From the NCBI RefSeq assembly GCF_004764705.1, contig NZ_SHLX01000006.1, forward strand, positions 62,001 to 126,000: a DNA stretch of 64,000 bases. Reading direction: 5' to 3'. Below, in pieces: positions 26,500 through 34,823 of this stretch (its first letter is position 1; the number at the start of each line of letters is the position of its first letter). A program made the position numbers and the translations under genes. The notes under the pieces were generated by a model. That model saw only the letters and a list, made by a program, of their open reading frames with translations. It did not search any database and had not been told where the DNA came from. The DNA is from Paenibacillus cymbidii (GTDB lineage: Bacteria > Bacillota > Bacilli > Paenibacillales > NBRC-103111).

Positions 26500-26692
26500 G
26501 AATAAATCATTTTTTGTGGGCTATTTCACAGAAAATGGCCGGTTGCAAAGAAATAGCCAGTGATTTCACTGGCTATTTCTTTGTTGTGTTCGATTTTGGG
26601 GCGATTTGACGAAAATAGCCAGCGTTTGCACTGGTTATTTTCGCCGGACCGCGCAAAATGAGGCGAATAAGCCATTTTTTATGGCCTATTTC
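26500..26692. repeat. second cluster of GAAATAGCC-family palindromes
   Basis: The gap between the old yellow enzyme and GNAT genes is almost entirely palindromic elements: a degenerate copy near 26500-26528, a perfect one at 26547-26582, and further copies at 26610-26643 and 26665-26692. The copy at 26547-26582 has 17-bp arms (AAAGAAATAGCCAGTGA and its complement) with a 2-base centre. They share the arm sequence with the elements at 21459-21650. Confidence 0.9.
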
Positions 26693-26699
26693 ACTGGGC

Positions 26700-27107
26700 T
26701 CACGTGTTTCGTTTGCGCCGGATGACGAATGCCTTGTCGGCCCGCTCGAAGCCCAGCTTCTCGTAGAATCCGACCGCGCCCGGAGCCGACGTCAGCACAT
26801 ATTGCACCTCGTCTTCGCCCAGTTCGTGCCGCAGCAGCTCCAGCAGCCGTTTGCCTACTCCCATTCGCTGATACGCGCCGTCAACCGCAATATCGGAGAT
26901 GTAGCAACAATACGAATAATCCGTCAGCGCCCGCAGCAAGCCGACTAGTCGTCCGCCGTCTCTTGCGGTGACGATGACATCGGCATGCGCGATCATACGG
27001 GCGATGCGTTCCGCGTCGCCGATCGGCCGGCGGATGCCGGAAGCGCGGAACACGTCCTCCACTTCCTCAACCTGACAAACGTCGTTTACACGATACGCGA
27101 GCTCCAC
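26700..27107 (-). CDS. GNAT-family N-acetyltransferase
   Basis: A 135-residue acetyltransferase of the GNAT fold. The acetyl-CoA-binding motif A is IAVDGAYQRMGVGKRLLELL, following the RDGGRLVGLLRAL strand, and the C-terminal GAVGFYEKLGFER is the usual motif B. It transfers an acetyl group to an unknown amine substrate. GTG 27107 is taken as the start, with a GGGGGGATG-type site upstream. It is a single gene between a palindrome cluster and a broken Rpn gene. Confidence 0.88.
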   Translation of the reverse strand: MELAYRVNDVCQVEEVEDVFRASGIRRPIGDAERIARMIAHADVIVTARDGGRLVGLLRALTDYSYCCYISDIAVDGAYQRMGVGKRLLELLRHELGEDEVQYVLTSAPGAVGFYEKLGFERADKAFVIRRKRNT

Positions 27108-27173
27108 CGCCCATCCCCCCGTTTCATCCGCTCAACGCTCGGAATTCAGGTACTTTACAGGAGCCCCTGACAC

Positions 27174-27217
27174 AAAAAAACGGCTCACCTTCCATTACCG
27201 GAACGGGTAGCCGTTTT
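27174..27217 (-). terminator. rho-independent terminator for the minus-strand Rpn gene
   Basis: Read on the minus strand, AAAACGGCT and AGCCGTTTT pair (27217-27209 with 27185-27177) and a run of seven T residues follows (27180-27174). It lies just downstream of the Rpn pseudogene stop. Confidence 0.75.
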
Positions 27218-27258
27218 GGGCAAAATCGAGCCATTTTGCTGTGGAAGGAGCATGAGCT

Positions 27259-28244
27259 TTATTGCGGCAAGTCGCGCAGCCGGCGGATCGTCTCCAGCGA
27301 CAGACCGGTCACATCCGTGATGAACGGGTCGTCCATCCCTTTGCCGATCAGCGACCGAGCCACCTGATGCTTCGTATCCTCAATGCCTCGCTCAATGCCT
27401 CGCTCGATCCCCTGCTCGAAGCCGCGTTCGATCCCTTGCTGTTCCCGCTTCCGGACAATTTCGTCGAGCGTTCGCTCCAGATTGGACATCATCGCCTTCA
27501 CCCCTTTCGTATTGACGGACGAGAGAATCGTCTCAATTTCCCGCCGTTTCTCCGGTGGCACGTTACGGACGAGCACGCGCGACAACCAGGTCGCAAAACG
27601 CTGCAAAGAGTCGGCAGGCATCGTGCTCATCGTTTGCATCAGCCGGCGCAACCTGGCGATCAGTTGCGCCTCATCGGCGCGCTGCTCCAGTAGGAATACC
27701 GCTGCACATCGATGAGCAAATAGCTGAAGTCGAGCAGTTCGTCGCCGAACCGGCCGTCCCCGGCAATACCGCCGCGAAAAGTGGTGTTCGCCGTCCAAGG
27801 CGCTTCTCCATTGTACAGGACAATCGGCACGATCGCCGGCAGCTTGAACGATTTGCGCGCGGCAGCGTCCGGATCCGTATTATTGCGGATGTCGCGCCAA
27901 ATTTCCACCTGGTAGAGCAGCAGACGATAAGGCATCTGAAAATCGACCGTCGATTGCATTTCCATCAATACATAAAAGATAACATCTTGCTCCTTCGTCT
28001 TCAACCGGTAAACCAGATCTGCTTCCTTCTCGCTGAAATCGGGCAAAATAAACGACTTGTCGAGCGCCGTAAGATCGGATTCCGCTATCTGCTCCACCCA
28101 CTCCCGGCTGACGAAAGAGCGAAGCAGCTCGAGAAACAGCTTTTTGCTCGACAGCAAATATTTATACCCTTTGTCGTGTGGCTGATGAATGCCGTCCGCT
28201 CCTTCTGCCTCCTGCATCCTTGCTTCCAACTCCATATCCTTCAT
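27259..28244 (-). pseudogene. Rpn-family recombination-promoting nuclease/PD-(D/E)XK transposase-like, frameshifted
   Basis: The 5' part (28244 to about 27690) encodes a typical Rpn/YhgA N-terminus: DKGYKYLLSSKKLFLELLRS, DFSEKEADLVYRL, and VIFYVLMEMQSTVDFQMPYR, which contains the nuclease E-x-Q-S motif. After LLIDVQRYS the frame is lost and stops at 27660. The 3' part continues in another frame (from about 27700 to 27259) with FLLEQRADEAQL, NVPPEKRREIETIL and the family's repetitive tail GIERGFEQGIERGIERG. The segment normally linking the two parts is missing, so a small frame-shifting deletion near 27690-27700 is likely. The gene is probably inactive. Rpn genes are often present in many decaying copies. 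Confidence 0.82.
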
Positions 28245-28521
28245 GCCCGCCTGCCCTTCCGGGGTTATCCATGTGAGCGTGTCCCCTTGTCCATTCTAGC
28301 ATTGGGATATTGAGGAATAATAGGGAATTTAAACAAATTCATGCCAAATATTTTTCCCATCCGTTACTAGCTCCGATTAGGAAAGATGCAATTGATGGGC
28401 AATCATATCGCTCATCGGCAGTTAACGATGGAGCTGGTTTCCGGGGAGATCGGGTAGTCGCGTGGGCATTGCAGCATCTGGCTCCAAGCGCGGGTGGCAT
28501 GCGCCTTACGGGGAACGGCCC

Positions 28522-28559
28522 GGCGCGGCCGGACAACCGGAACGAATGTCCGCCGCGCC
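28522..28559 (-). terminator. strong hairpin downstream of the CBM9-like gene
   Basis: GGCGCGGCCGGACA (28522-28535) pairs with TGTCCGCCGCGCC (28547-28559) with one bulged base, about 10 bases beyond the CBM9-like stop on the minus strand. There is no U-run. The rest of the 28245-28569 gap shows no gene. Confidence 0.45.
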
Positions 28560-28569
28560 GTCCAGCCGC

Positions 28570-29184
28570 TTACTTCACGAACGTCAGCGTGCCGAAACGC
28601 GCCGGCACGTGGAAGCGTTCGATCCCGGTCGGCGACCATGCCTGGTAGTGGCGTTTGCCGCCCGGCTCCTCGTCGATCCGGTAGAAGTTTACCCGCCACT
28701 GCACGCCTTCTGCGGGTTTCCGGGTAAAGGTGCCGTGCGGAAACGCCAGTTCGTAAATCCGGTTGCCCTCTCCATCCTCGCGGACGGACGTTTGCCAGCC
28801 TTCGGCGTCCCATTCGAGTCCGATGGTCAATTCGCCGTTGTTGTTGTCGATGATCGCGTCGAACAATACGTTGAACGGGCTGATTTCAAATTCCAAATAC
28901 CGTGTTCCTTCCCCCGCTTCGTCGATGAACACTTCGACCACGTCATGATCGTAAAGCGGCTCGTCCCGCTTCGTATAGGGCGATACCGCGTAGCCGTCCC
29001 GGCAGTCAAACCTCACGTATACGTTGGCGTCATCCCAGCACGCGCGCACGGAAGTCGGCTCGGCCACCTCGCCTCCGGTCACCACATCCGCCAGCTGCAG
29101 CGACTCAAGCTGCGACCATACCGTTTCGTCATACCGGACATAGGGGCATTTCACCTGGTACCCCTCGTTCGTTCCTGCTCCCAT
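28570..29184 (-). CDS. CBM9-like carbohydrate-binding protein
   Basis: A 204-residue protein resembling the CBM9-like (DOMON-related) family. It has a beta-sandwich pattern with VRACWDDANVYVRFDCRD, YDHDVVEVFIDEAGEGTRYL, FEISPFNVLFDA and a terminal WSPTGIERFHVPARFGTL, the usual family ending. No signal peptide is seen, so it may be cytoplasmic. The family is assumed to bind sugars, but free-standing members have no defined role. GGGAGG precedes the ATG at 29184. The 95-bp tandem repeats start about 50 bp upstream. Confidence 0.82.
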   Translation of the reverse strand: MGAGTNEGYQVKCPYVRYDETVWSQLESLQLADVVTGGEVAEPTSVRACWDDANVYVRFDCRDGYAVSPYTKRDEPLYDHDVVEVFIDEAGEGTRYLEFEISPFNVLFDAIIDNNNGELTIGLEWDAEGWQTSVREDGEGNRIYELAFPHGTFTRKPAEGVQWRVNFYRIDEEPGGKRHYQAWSPTGIERFHVPARFGTLTFVK

Positions 29185-29235
29185 CTTTGTTCCTCCCTTT
29201 GCTTTCCTTGCCTTCTCGCAGGCTTTCCCCCATTA

Positions 29236-29547
29236 TAATGATTTTATTAATCGATGCCAATCAGCGAGGATGGCCCGGCGCAAGCGGTGAAAATCATTGC
29301 CGATTGAGCCTGGGGAACGGCCCAATGCGGTAATGATTTTATTAATCGATGCCAATCAGCGAGGATGGCCCGGCGCAAGCGGTGAAAATCATTGCCGATT
29401 GAGCCTGGGGAACGGCCCAATGCGGTAATGATTTTATTAATCGATGCCAATCAGCGAGGATGGCCCGGCGCAAGCGGTGAAAATCATTGCCGATTGAGCC
29501 TGGGGAACGGCCCAATGCGGTAATGATTTTATTAATCGATGCCAATA
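29236..29547. repeat. 95-bp tandem repeat array (three full units plus partial)
   Basis: Units start at 29236, 29331 and 29426 with an exact 95-bp period and look identical; a truncated fourth unit runs from 29521 to about 29547. Each unit begins TAATGATTTTATTAATCG and contains a downstream AAAATCATT complementary to its AATGATTTT, so each can form a long hairpin. A diverged copy lies at 3700-3835. Open frames within the array simply repeat the unit and are not genes. Confidence 0.95.
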
Positions 29548-29881
29548 AGCATCAAATAGTCCCTAACCGAGAGAAGCCGGTTCGGCACAGCCACAGGCAG
29601 TACGATTGCTCAGAACACAAAGAGGCTGGGCGCAAACCGATCCAACCCGAAGCCCTCTTGGACAAGAGCGGCGAGAGCGGCGATGGACTTGCGCAAGTCC
29701 ATTGGGCCGCAGACCGAATAGACGTGCCGGGGATACGGGAGCGTCAGCACGGCATTCTCTCCCCCGGTGCGCGTTTGACTTCGCGCAGCAACTCCGGCTC
29801 AGCCATCTTTGACTACACCGGAAAGCCAAACAGCTTTATACTGATCCTATCCCTTACTCTGCGGTCAGCGAAAGGAAGCCT
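29548..29881. other. intergenic region before the AraC gene; no gene recognised
   Basis: No convincing gene is seen between the tandem array and the AraC regulator. The stretch holds one perfect 20-bp palindrome (ATGGACTTGCGCAAGTCCAT, 29683-29702). TTGACT at 29810 and TATACT at 29838 are 22 bp apart, too far for a standard promoter. It probably contains the AraC control region. Confidence 0.5.
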
Positions 29882-30766
29882 ATGGTCGCCTACGAAGGAA
29901 TCGGCCCCATCAACCTGAAGGTCAGAATCGGCAATATTGTGTTCGACGTGATGATCAACGACAACTTCTTTAACGATCAAGGCGATTTTTTTGCTGCTAA
30001 GCATAATCATGCCGCATTCGAAGCCCACTTTATGCTCGAAGGCAGCGCCGAGCTGCAAATCGGCCAGGAGAAAATTACTCTGCCCCCGGACAGCCTGTGC
30101 ATCATCGGGCCTGGAATTTATCACACCCAGAAGGTTCCCGAACAAGGACCGATCCGTAAATATTGCCTGAGGTTCGACTACTATCGTTCCAGCCTGGTAG
30201 ACGCCGACGCGCCGCCAGGCGAATCCGCGGAATTCGTCAAGCTGCTCGAACGCATCTCCTGGTTCGCGGCCCGCGACGAATACGGCATACGATCGCTGAT
30301 CACCGACATCCATGCCGCGTTCCGGGAGCGCAGCTTCGGTTATTATGCGCGGCTTCAATCGTTGTTTGCGCTCCTGCTGCTGAACATCCTCCGCTCCGTT
30401 CCGGTGCGGAAGGAAATGTACACTACATTCCGTGTCAGGACGCCGGATGACGAACGAAGCGAAACCATCGAACAATTTTTCGCCAAACACTATGGCCGGG
30501 CGGTTACTCCCCGCGAGCTGGCGGCCAATCTGGCGGTCAGCCACAGCCAGTTGAACCGGATATTGTGGAAAAATTACCGTATGTCGTTCAAGCGGAAGCT
30601 GCTGGAAACCCGCATGGAAATCGCCAAAGACATGCTTGCGAACAGCCGGTTCCCCGTCACCGCCATCGCGGCCAAAGTCGGTTACGGCGATGTCAGCAAC
30701 TTCAGTAACGCGTTCAAAGCCAAGACGGGAGTTTCCCCGACGTCTTACAGGGAAGAACGGCTATGA
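29882..30766 (+). CDS. AraC-family regulator with cupin-type sensor domain
   Basis: A 294-residue regulator. The N-terminal domain is an AraC-type cupin (KHNHAAFEAHFMLEGSAELQ, LPPDSLCIIGPGIYHTQ). The C-terminal domain has two helix-turn-helix motifs (VTPRELAANLAVSHSQLNRI and VTAIAAKVGYGDVSNFSNAF) ending with KTGVSPTSYR. It senses an unknown small molecule, probably a sugar. It lies about 150 bp upstream of the RraA-like/dehydrogenase pair on the same strand and may regulate it. AAAGGAAG precedes the ATG. Confidence 0.9.
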   Translation: MVAYEGIGPINLKVRIGNIVFDVMINDNFFNDQGDFFAAKHNHAAFEAHFMLEGSAELQIGQEKITLPPDSLCIIGPGIYHTQKVPEQGPIRKYCLRFDYYRSSLVDADAPPGESAEFVKLLERISWFAARDEYGIRSLITDIHAAFRERSFGYYARLQSLFALLLLNILRSVPVRKEMYTTFRVRTPDDERSETIEQFFAKHYGRAVTPRELAANLAVSHSQLNRILWKNYRMSFKRKLLETRMEIAKDMLANSRFPVTAIAAKVGYGDVSNFSNAFKAKTGVSPTSYREERL

Positions 30767-30840
30767 AGCTGCCTCGCCCGCATGGCGCGACCGGTTATGA
30801 TTTTTGCTCACATTATCGAAAATGACGACGAATTCCGCTA

Positions 30841-30869
30841 TTAATGAACCCTGCCGGTTGGTATATAAT
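30841..30869 (+). promoter_or_regulatory. candidate promoter of the RraA-like operon
   Basis: TATAAT at 30864-30869 with TTAATG at 30841-30846, spaced 17 bp, lies about 55 bases upstream of the RraA-like start. The -35 match is weak. Confidence 0.4.
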
Positions 30870-30921
30870 CAGGGGCGAGTGACACGAATGATTCCATCAA
30901 AATGAGGATAAGGTGATCATT

Positions 30922-31641
30922 ATGACGGCAACGCGCAAACTCGTTCAACAGCTTCAGGAATTTCCGACGCCCGCCGTGGCCGACGCCGCGAGCTATTTGG
31001 GCTATTCGCCGGGCTACGCGAACAGCTCGTTGCGATGTATGACACCGGGCTTGCCCGTCATGGTCGGCGAGGCAGTCACGATCAAGGTGTGCAGTACGAA
31101 TCCCGCCGGCTCGGGCAATATGGATATGTTCTGGGACATGCTCGCCATGATGAGCCGAAGCGATGTCCCCAAAGTATGCGTGATCGAAGCGGTCGAGCAC
31201 GACAACCGCGCCGGGGCGGTGTGCGGAGATGGCATGGCCAAAATATTTCTGACAGTCGGATGTATCGGATTATTGAGCTCGGGGGCCATCCGCGATGTTG
31301 CAGGTATTACGGCGCAAGGCTTCAAGCTGTTCGGCTCCGGCAGCGCCGCCTTCCACGATCCGTACGAATGGAGCGGACTCGGAGAGCCGGTAACGATCGG
31401 CGGCATGAAGGTGCGGACCGGAGATTTGATCCATGCGGATTCGGACGGATGCATCGTCGTCCCCGCGGTTTCGTTCGACCGCATTGTACCGGCAACGCGG
31501 CTTCTGATCGATTTCGAGAAAAAAGTCCACTTGATCCACCGCCGTGAAGATCTCGGCTTCGACGACAAAAAAGAGCATGCCACACGAATGGTCGCCGCGC
31601 TCGAACGCGACATCAGCGATTGCGGCGATCGCGATTATTGA
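30922..31641 (+). CDS. RraA-like / HMG-CHA aldolase-family protein
   Basis: A 239-residue member of the RraA-like fold, which includes RNase E inhibitors and class II pyruvate aldolases (4-hydroxy-4-methyl-2-oxoglutarate aldolase). The N-terminus has the family motif FPTPAVADAASYLG. The active-site region GCIGLLSSGAIRDVAGITA contains the conserved Arg-Asp pair that aldolases use for substrate and metal binding. Pairing with a 2-hydroxy-3-oxopropionate-reductase-like gene 52 bp downstream favours a catabolic aldolase or decarboxylase role over RNase control. ATG 30922 has AGGTGATC just upstream. Confidence 0.85.
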   Translation: MTATRKLVQQLQEFPTPAVADAASYLGYSPGYANSSLRCMTPGLPVMVGEAVTIKVCSTNPAGSGNMDMFWDMLAMMSRSDVPKVCVIEAVEHDNRAGAVCGDGMAKIFLTVGCIGLLSSGAIRDVAGITAQGFKLFGSGSAAFHDPYEWSGLGEPVTIGGMKVRTGDLIHADSDGCIVVPAVSFDRIVPATRLLIDFEKKVHLIHRREDLGFDDKKEHATRMVAALERDISDCGDRDY

Positions 31642-31693
31642 CTGCAAGAAGATCCGATTGGACACCGTCCTAACTGGACAGGGAGGGATACAT

Positions 31694-32602
31694 GTGTTGG
31701 AAAACAAGGCATTGGCGGCGGTGCAGCCGCAAACGACAGCCGTCGGCTTCATCGGCCTCGGCGTCATGGGTCGCAGCATGGCGGGGCACATTCTGGACGA
31801 GGGCTACACGCTGCACGTTTACAACCGGACGGCGGCGAAGGCCGACGAATTGGTTGCGCGCGGCGCCGTGCGGCATGACGACCCGGCGTCGCTCGCGGTG
31901 GCCAGCGACGTCATCATTACCATCGTCGGCTATCCGCAGGACGTGGAGCAGCTGTATTTGGGCGAAAGCGGGCTTGTCGCCTCAGCGAAGCAAGGCGCGC
32001 TGCTGATCGACATGACAACGTCGAGCCCGCTGCTCGCCGCGCGCATCGCCGAAGCCGCGGCGGCGCAAGGAAAGCGGGCGCTCGACGCGCCGGTGTCCGG
32101 TGGCGATATCGGCGCACGCGAGCGGCGGCTGTCGATCATGGTCGGGGGCGACGAGTCGGCGTTCGAAGCGGCGCGGCCGCTGTTCGCGCTGATGGGGACG
32201 AACGTCGTGCACCAGGGCGGGCCCGGTGCCGGCCAGCACACGAAGATGTGCAACCAGATCGCGATCGCCTCGAACATGATGGGCGTCTGCGAAGCGATCG
32301 CTTACGCGGAAGCGGCGGGCCTCGATCCGAAGACGGTGCTGGCGAGCATCGAGTCGGGTGCGGCGGGAAGCTGGTCGCTGAGCAATCTCGGTCCGCGCAT
32401 CATCGGCGGCAATTTCGAGCCCGGCTTCTACGTGAAGCATTTCATCAAGGATATGGGCATCGCGCTCGAAGCGGCGCGTGAGATGAGGCTCGAGCTGCCG
32501 GGATTGACGCTGGCGGAATCGCTGTATCGGCGACTTGCCGGTCTCGGCTACGCCGACAAAGGCACGCAGGCGCTGTTCAAGCTATGGGAGCAGGGGGACT
32601 GA
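31694..32602 (+). CDS. 3-hydroxyisobutyrate dehydrogenase / tartronate semialdehyde reductase-like
   Basis: A 302-residue beta-hydroxyacid dehydrogenase. It has the Rossmann motif GFIGLGVMGRSMAGHIL, the substrate motif DAPVSGGDIGA, and GAGQHTKMCNQ with the catalytic lysine. These fit the GarR/GlxR and HIBADH group, which interconverts a 3-hydroxyacid and its semialdehyde with NAD(P)H. If it reduces tartronate semialdehyde, its product is D-glycerate, the substrate of the glycerate kinase at the left end of the window; that link is inference. GTG 31694 is chosen because GGGAGGG lies just upstream; longer starts would overlap the RraA-like gene. Confidence 0.88.
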   Translation: MLENKALAAVQPQTTAVGFIGLGVMGRSMAGHILDEGYTLHVYNRTAAKADELVARGAVRHDDPASLAVASDVIITIVGYPQDVEQLYLGESGLVASAKQGALLIDMTTSSPLLAARIAEAAAAQGKRALDAPVSGGDIGARERRLSIMVGGDESAFEAARPLFALMGTNVVHQGGPGAGQHTKMCNQIAIASNMMGVCEAIAYAEAAGLDPKTVLASIESGAAGSWSLSNLGPRIIGGNFEPGFYVKHFIKDMGIALEAAREMRLELPGLTLAESLYRRLAGLGYADKGTQALFKLWEQGD

Positions 32603-32666
32603 GGATAGCTGCCGGCGGCTGTCGGTGAAGCGCCTTGATCAGGCGATAAAAAAGGTTACTACTTAG

Positions 32667-32693
32667 ATCTCCCTCTCGAGGGGAGATTTTTTT
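32667..32693 (+). terminator. rho-independent terminator of the RraA-like/dehydrogenase operon
   Basis: ATCTCCC and GGGGAGAT form a GC-rich stem with a short loop at 32667-32687, followed by a run of T (TTTTTTT) to 32693. It lies about 65 bp after the dehydrogenase stop. Confidence 0.85.
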
Positions 32694-32711
32694 ATTGCCC
32701 TGAATGCACGA

Positions 32712-32895
32712 GGGACGGAACTCACCGCTCTTATTTCGCAGATTGCGACCTATTTTTGATGCTAGACGGAACACAGCGCTCTTATTTTCGCCTGTTTCGC
32801 CTCATCTTGGTGTGTTTTCATCGAATAGCGGCTGTGAGTTCCGTCCCTCCGATAAAAGCGACTCCAGGAGACAAATAAGGGCTGCAGGTTCCGTC
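32712..32895. repeat. four copies of a ~25-bp motif, two direct and two inverted
   Basis: The motif GACGGAAC..(C)GCTCTTATTT occurs at 32712-32738 and 32765-32790 on the plus strand and as its complement at 32822-32847 and 32873-32895. The outer and inner pairs could form nested hairpins. The region between the terminator and the yesM-like gene holds nothing else recognisable apart from a possible -10 (TATAGT, 32978-32983). Confidence 0.8.
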
Positions 32896-33011
32896 ACATG
32901 TTCAAGGCCGATCGCCCTGAGCTTGCAGGAAGCGCCGATCCATACTGTCCATCTATCCAAATCGGATGGCCGTAGGCTATAGTAAGGGTACATCTCACCG
33001 GAGCTGGAGTG

Positions 33012-34823
33012 ATGGCTATGACGATCGTGCAGCGTGTGCTTGGGCTTCGCCGCACCCTGACGGGAAAATTTATCGCGATTTTGTCGCTGGTGCTGCTGGC
33101 GACCATTTCGGCAACCGCATATGTAACCTACCGGCTCCACCTGCAAATATCCGAAACGGAAGTAAGCGAGCAATTCGCGCAGCGGGTGCAGCAGGTGGCG
33201 GCACGCGTCGATTTGCGGCTGCAGGACATTTACCGGGTATCCAACCAGATGGTGTTCAACAGCGAAATTATCGAGGCCGTCACCTACGAGGACGCGGGCA
33301 AAAAACTGTCTTCCGTCGCAAGCGATCAACTGACGCAAATCCTGAACCAATATTTGTACAGCGTGCCGAATTTGGTCGGCATGTATCTATACGATTTCAA
33401 AGGCAACTATTTCATGCCAAGCGGCTCCATGCTTCCTTACGATTTCGGCAACAACATCGCCCGCCGGCTGGACGAACTGCTGGCCGGATCCGACGGCGAG
33501 CTGGTATGGGCCAAAGGCTCCGCCTTCGACGACAAAATCATTTACACCGGCTTCTCCAACAACAGCCCGGTCGTGATCGCCGCCCGATATATGAAGGACC
33601 AACGCGCCAACAAATACGGCATCCTCGTGCTGGCGATGAACGAAGGCATCCTCAGCAACGACCTGAACAAAGTGATCGGCGGCAAAGGCGGGCAAATCTA
33701 CGTCCTCGACAAAATGGGCGGGATGATCTACACCGACGAATCGCTGCAAAATAAAGCCGGCATCGACCTGCCGCTGCTGCAGTCGATCGGCGAAACCGGG
33801 CGCTACCGCGTCGATCACGCCGCTTACCTGTATACCCAAGCGACCGCGCAGCAAACGAAATTCCGCGTCATCGGCCGCATCTCCATCGACGAGCTGCACC
33901 GGAAGAGCCGCATCCTCCTGCAGGTGGCGATCGCCGGCGCGCTGGCGAGCATTCTCATCGCCGGGCTGTCGGTCGTGCCGACGATCCACCGCCTGCTGCT
34001 GCCCCTGCGCGACGTCGTCCGCGGCATGCGGCGCGTGCAGGAAGGCCATCTCGGCACGCGCATCCGCGTGCGCACGAAGGACGAGCTCGCTTTTATCGGC
34101 GAAGGCTTCAACGCGATGGTCGACAACGTCGAATCGCTGATCAAGGAAGTGTACGAGAAGCAGCTGCGCGAACGGGAGGCCGAGCTGACCGCGCTGCAGG
34201 CGCAGCTCAATCCGCACTTCCTGCACAACACGCTCGACATGTTCCACAGCAGGCTCTACCTGAAGGACGACCGCGAGAATGCGGCGCTGATCGTCCATCT
34301 GTCCAGCATGCTGCGCTACGCGCTCGAACCGGCCACGTCGCAGACAACCGTAAGCGCCGAGCTCGAGCAGTTGCGCCACTATTTGACCTTGCAGCAAGCC
34401 CGCTACGAGGACAACCTGCACATCGTCATCGAAGCGGACGAAAGCGTGCTTCGCTGCCGCATCGTGCGGCTGCTGCTGCAGCCGCTGGTGGAAAATTCGT
34501 TCGTGCACGGCTTCCGCGACATCACCGGCGCGCGTATGCTCGCCATTCGCGTATACCCCAAGGACGGCATGCTGCTGGTCGAAATCGAAGACAACGGCTG
34601 CGGCATGCCGGCCGCGCCGATCGATACGGTCATGCCGCCGCATTGGGCGGAGGAAATCCCCGAAGGACGCGGCCGGGCGCATATCGGCCTGCGCAACGTC
34701 ATTCGCCGCATCGAACTGCTGCACGGTCCGCCGCACCGGCTGGAGATCGTCAGCGAAGCCGGCAGCGGCACGCTGATGCGCCTGCATCTGCCTTACGAAC
34801 AACAAGAGGAGGCGAACGAATGA
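33012..34823 (+). CDS. YesM-type sensor histidine kinase (second system)
   Basis: A 603-residue membrane kinase. Helix 1 (FIAILSLVLLATISATAYVTY), an extracellular domain of about 260 residues resembling a double Cache sensor, helix 2 (VAIAGALASILIAGLSVV), a HAMP domain, the phosphoacceptor segment QAQLNPHFLHNTLDM, and an ATPase domain with LQPLVENSFVHGF, IEDNGCGMP and HIGLRNVIRRIELL. The usual tyrosine of HFLYNTL is histidine here. ATG 33012 is chosen; GTG 33009 and ATG 33018 are also possible. It overlaps its response regulator by 4 bp. Its target is not adjacent; the nearest transporter starts at 40192. Confidence 0.92.
   Translation: MAMTIVQRVLGLRRTLTGKFIAILSLVLLATISATAYVTYRLHLQISETEVSEQFAQRVQQVAARVDLRLQDIYRVSNQMVFNSEIIEAVTYEDAGKKLSSVASDQLTQILNQYLYSVPNLVGMYLYDFKGNYFMPSGSMLPYDFGNNIARRLDELLAGSDGELVWAKGSAFDDKIIYTGFSNNSPVVIAARYMKDQRANKYGILVLAMNEGILSNDLNKVIGGKGGQIYVLDKMGGMIYTDESLQNKAGIDLPLLQSIGETGRYRVDHAAYLYTQATAQQTKFRVIGRISIDELHRKSRILLQVAIAGALASILIAGLSVVPTIHRLLLPLRDVVRGMRRVQEGHLGTRIRVRTKDELAFIGEGFNAMVDNVESLIKEVYEKQLREREAELTALQAQLNPHFLHNTLDMFHSRLYLKDDRENAALIVHLSSMLRYALEPATSQTTVSAELEQLRHYLTLQQARYEDNLHIVIEADESVLRCRIVRLLLQPLVENSFVHGFRDITGARMLAIRVYPKDGMLLVEIEDNGCGMPAAPIDTVMPPHWAEEIPEGRGRAHIGLRNVIRRIELLHGPPHRLEIVSEAGSGTLMRLHLPYEQQEEANE

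Noticed and set aside
29247..29545. Two identical short open frames in the 95-bp array.
   Set aside because: They arise only because the repeat unit lacks stops in one frame, and the proteins are copies of the repeat translation.
29236..29547. Possible CRISPR array.
   Set aside because: The 95-bp, 52-bp and 64-bp arrays are head-to-tail repeats with no unique spacers, and no cas genes are present.
29810..29843. Promoter for the AraC gene from TTGACT and TATACT.
   Set aside because: The spacing is 22 bp, too long for a standard sigma-A promoter.
32712..32895. Insertion sequence or complete transposon.
   Set aside because: No transposase frame and no obvious target-site duplication are visible; only the repeated motif is reported.
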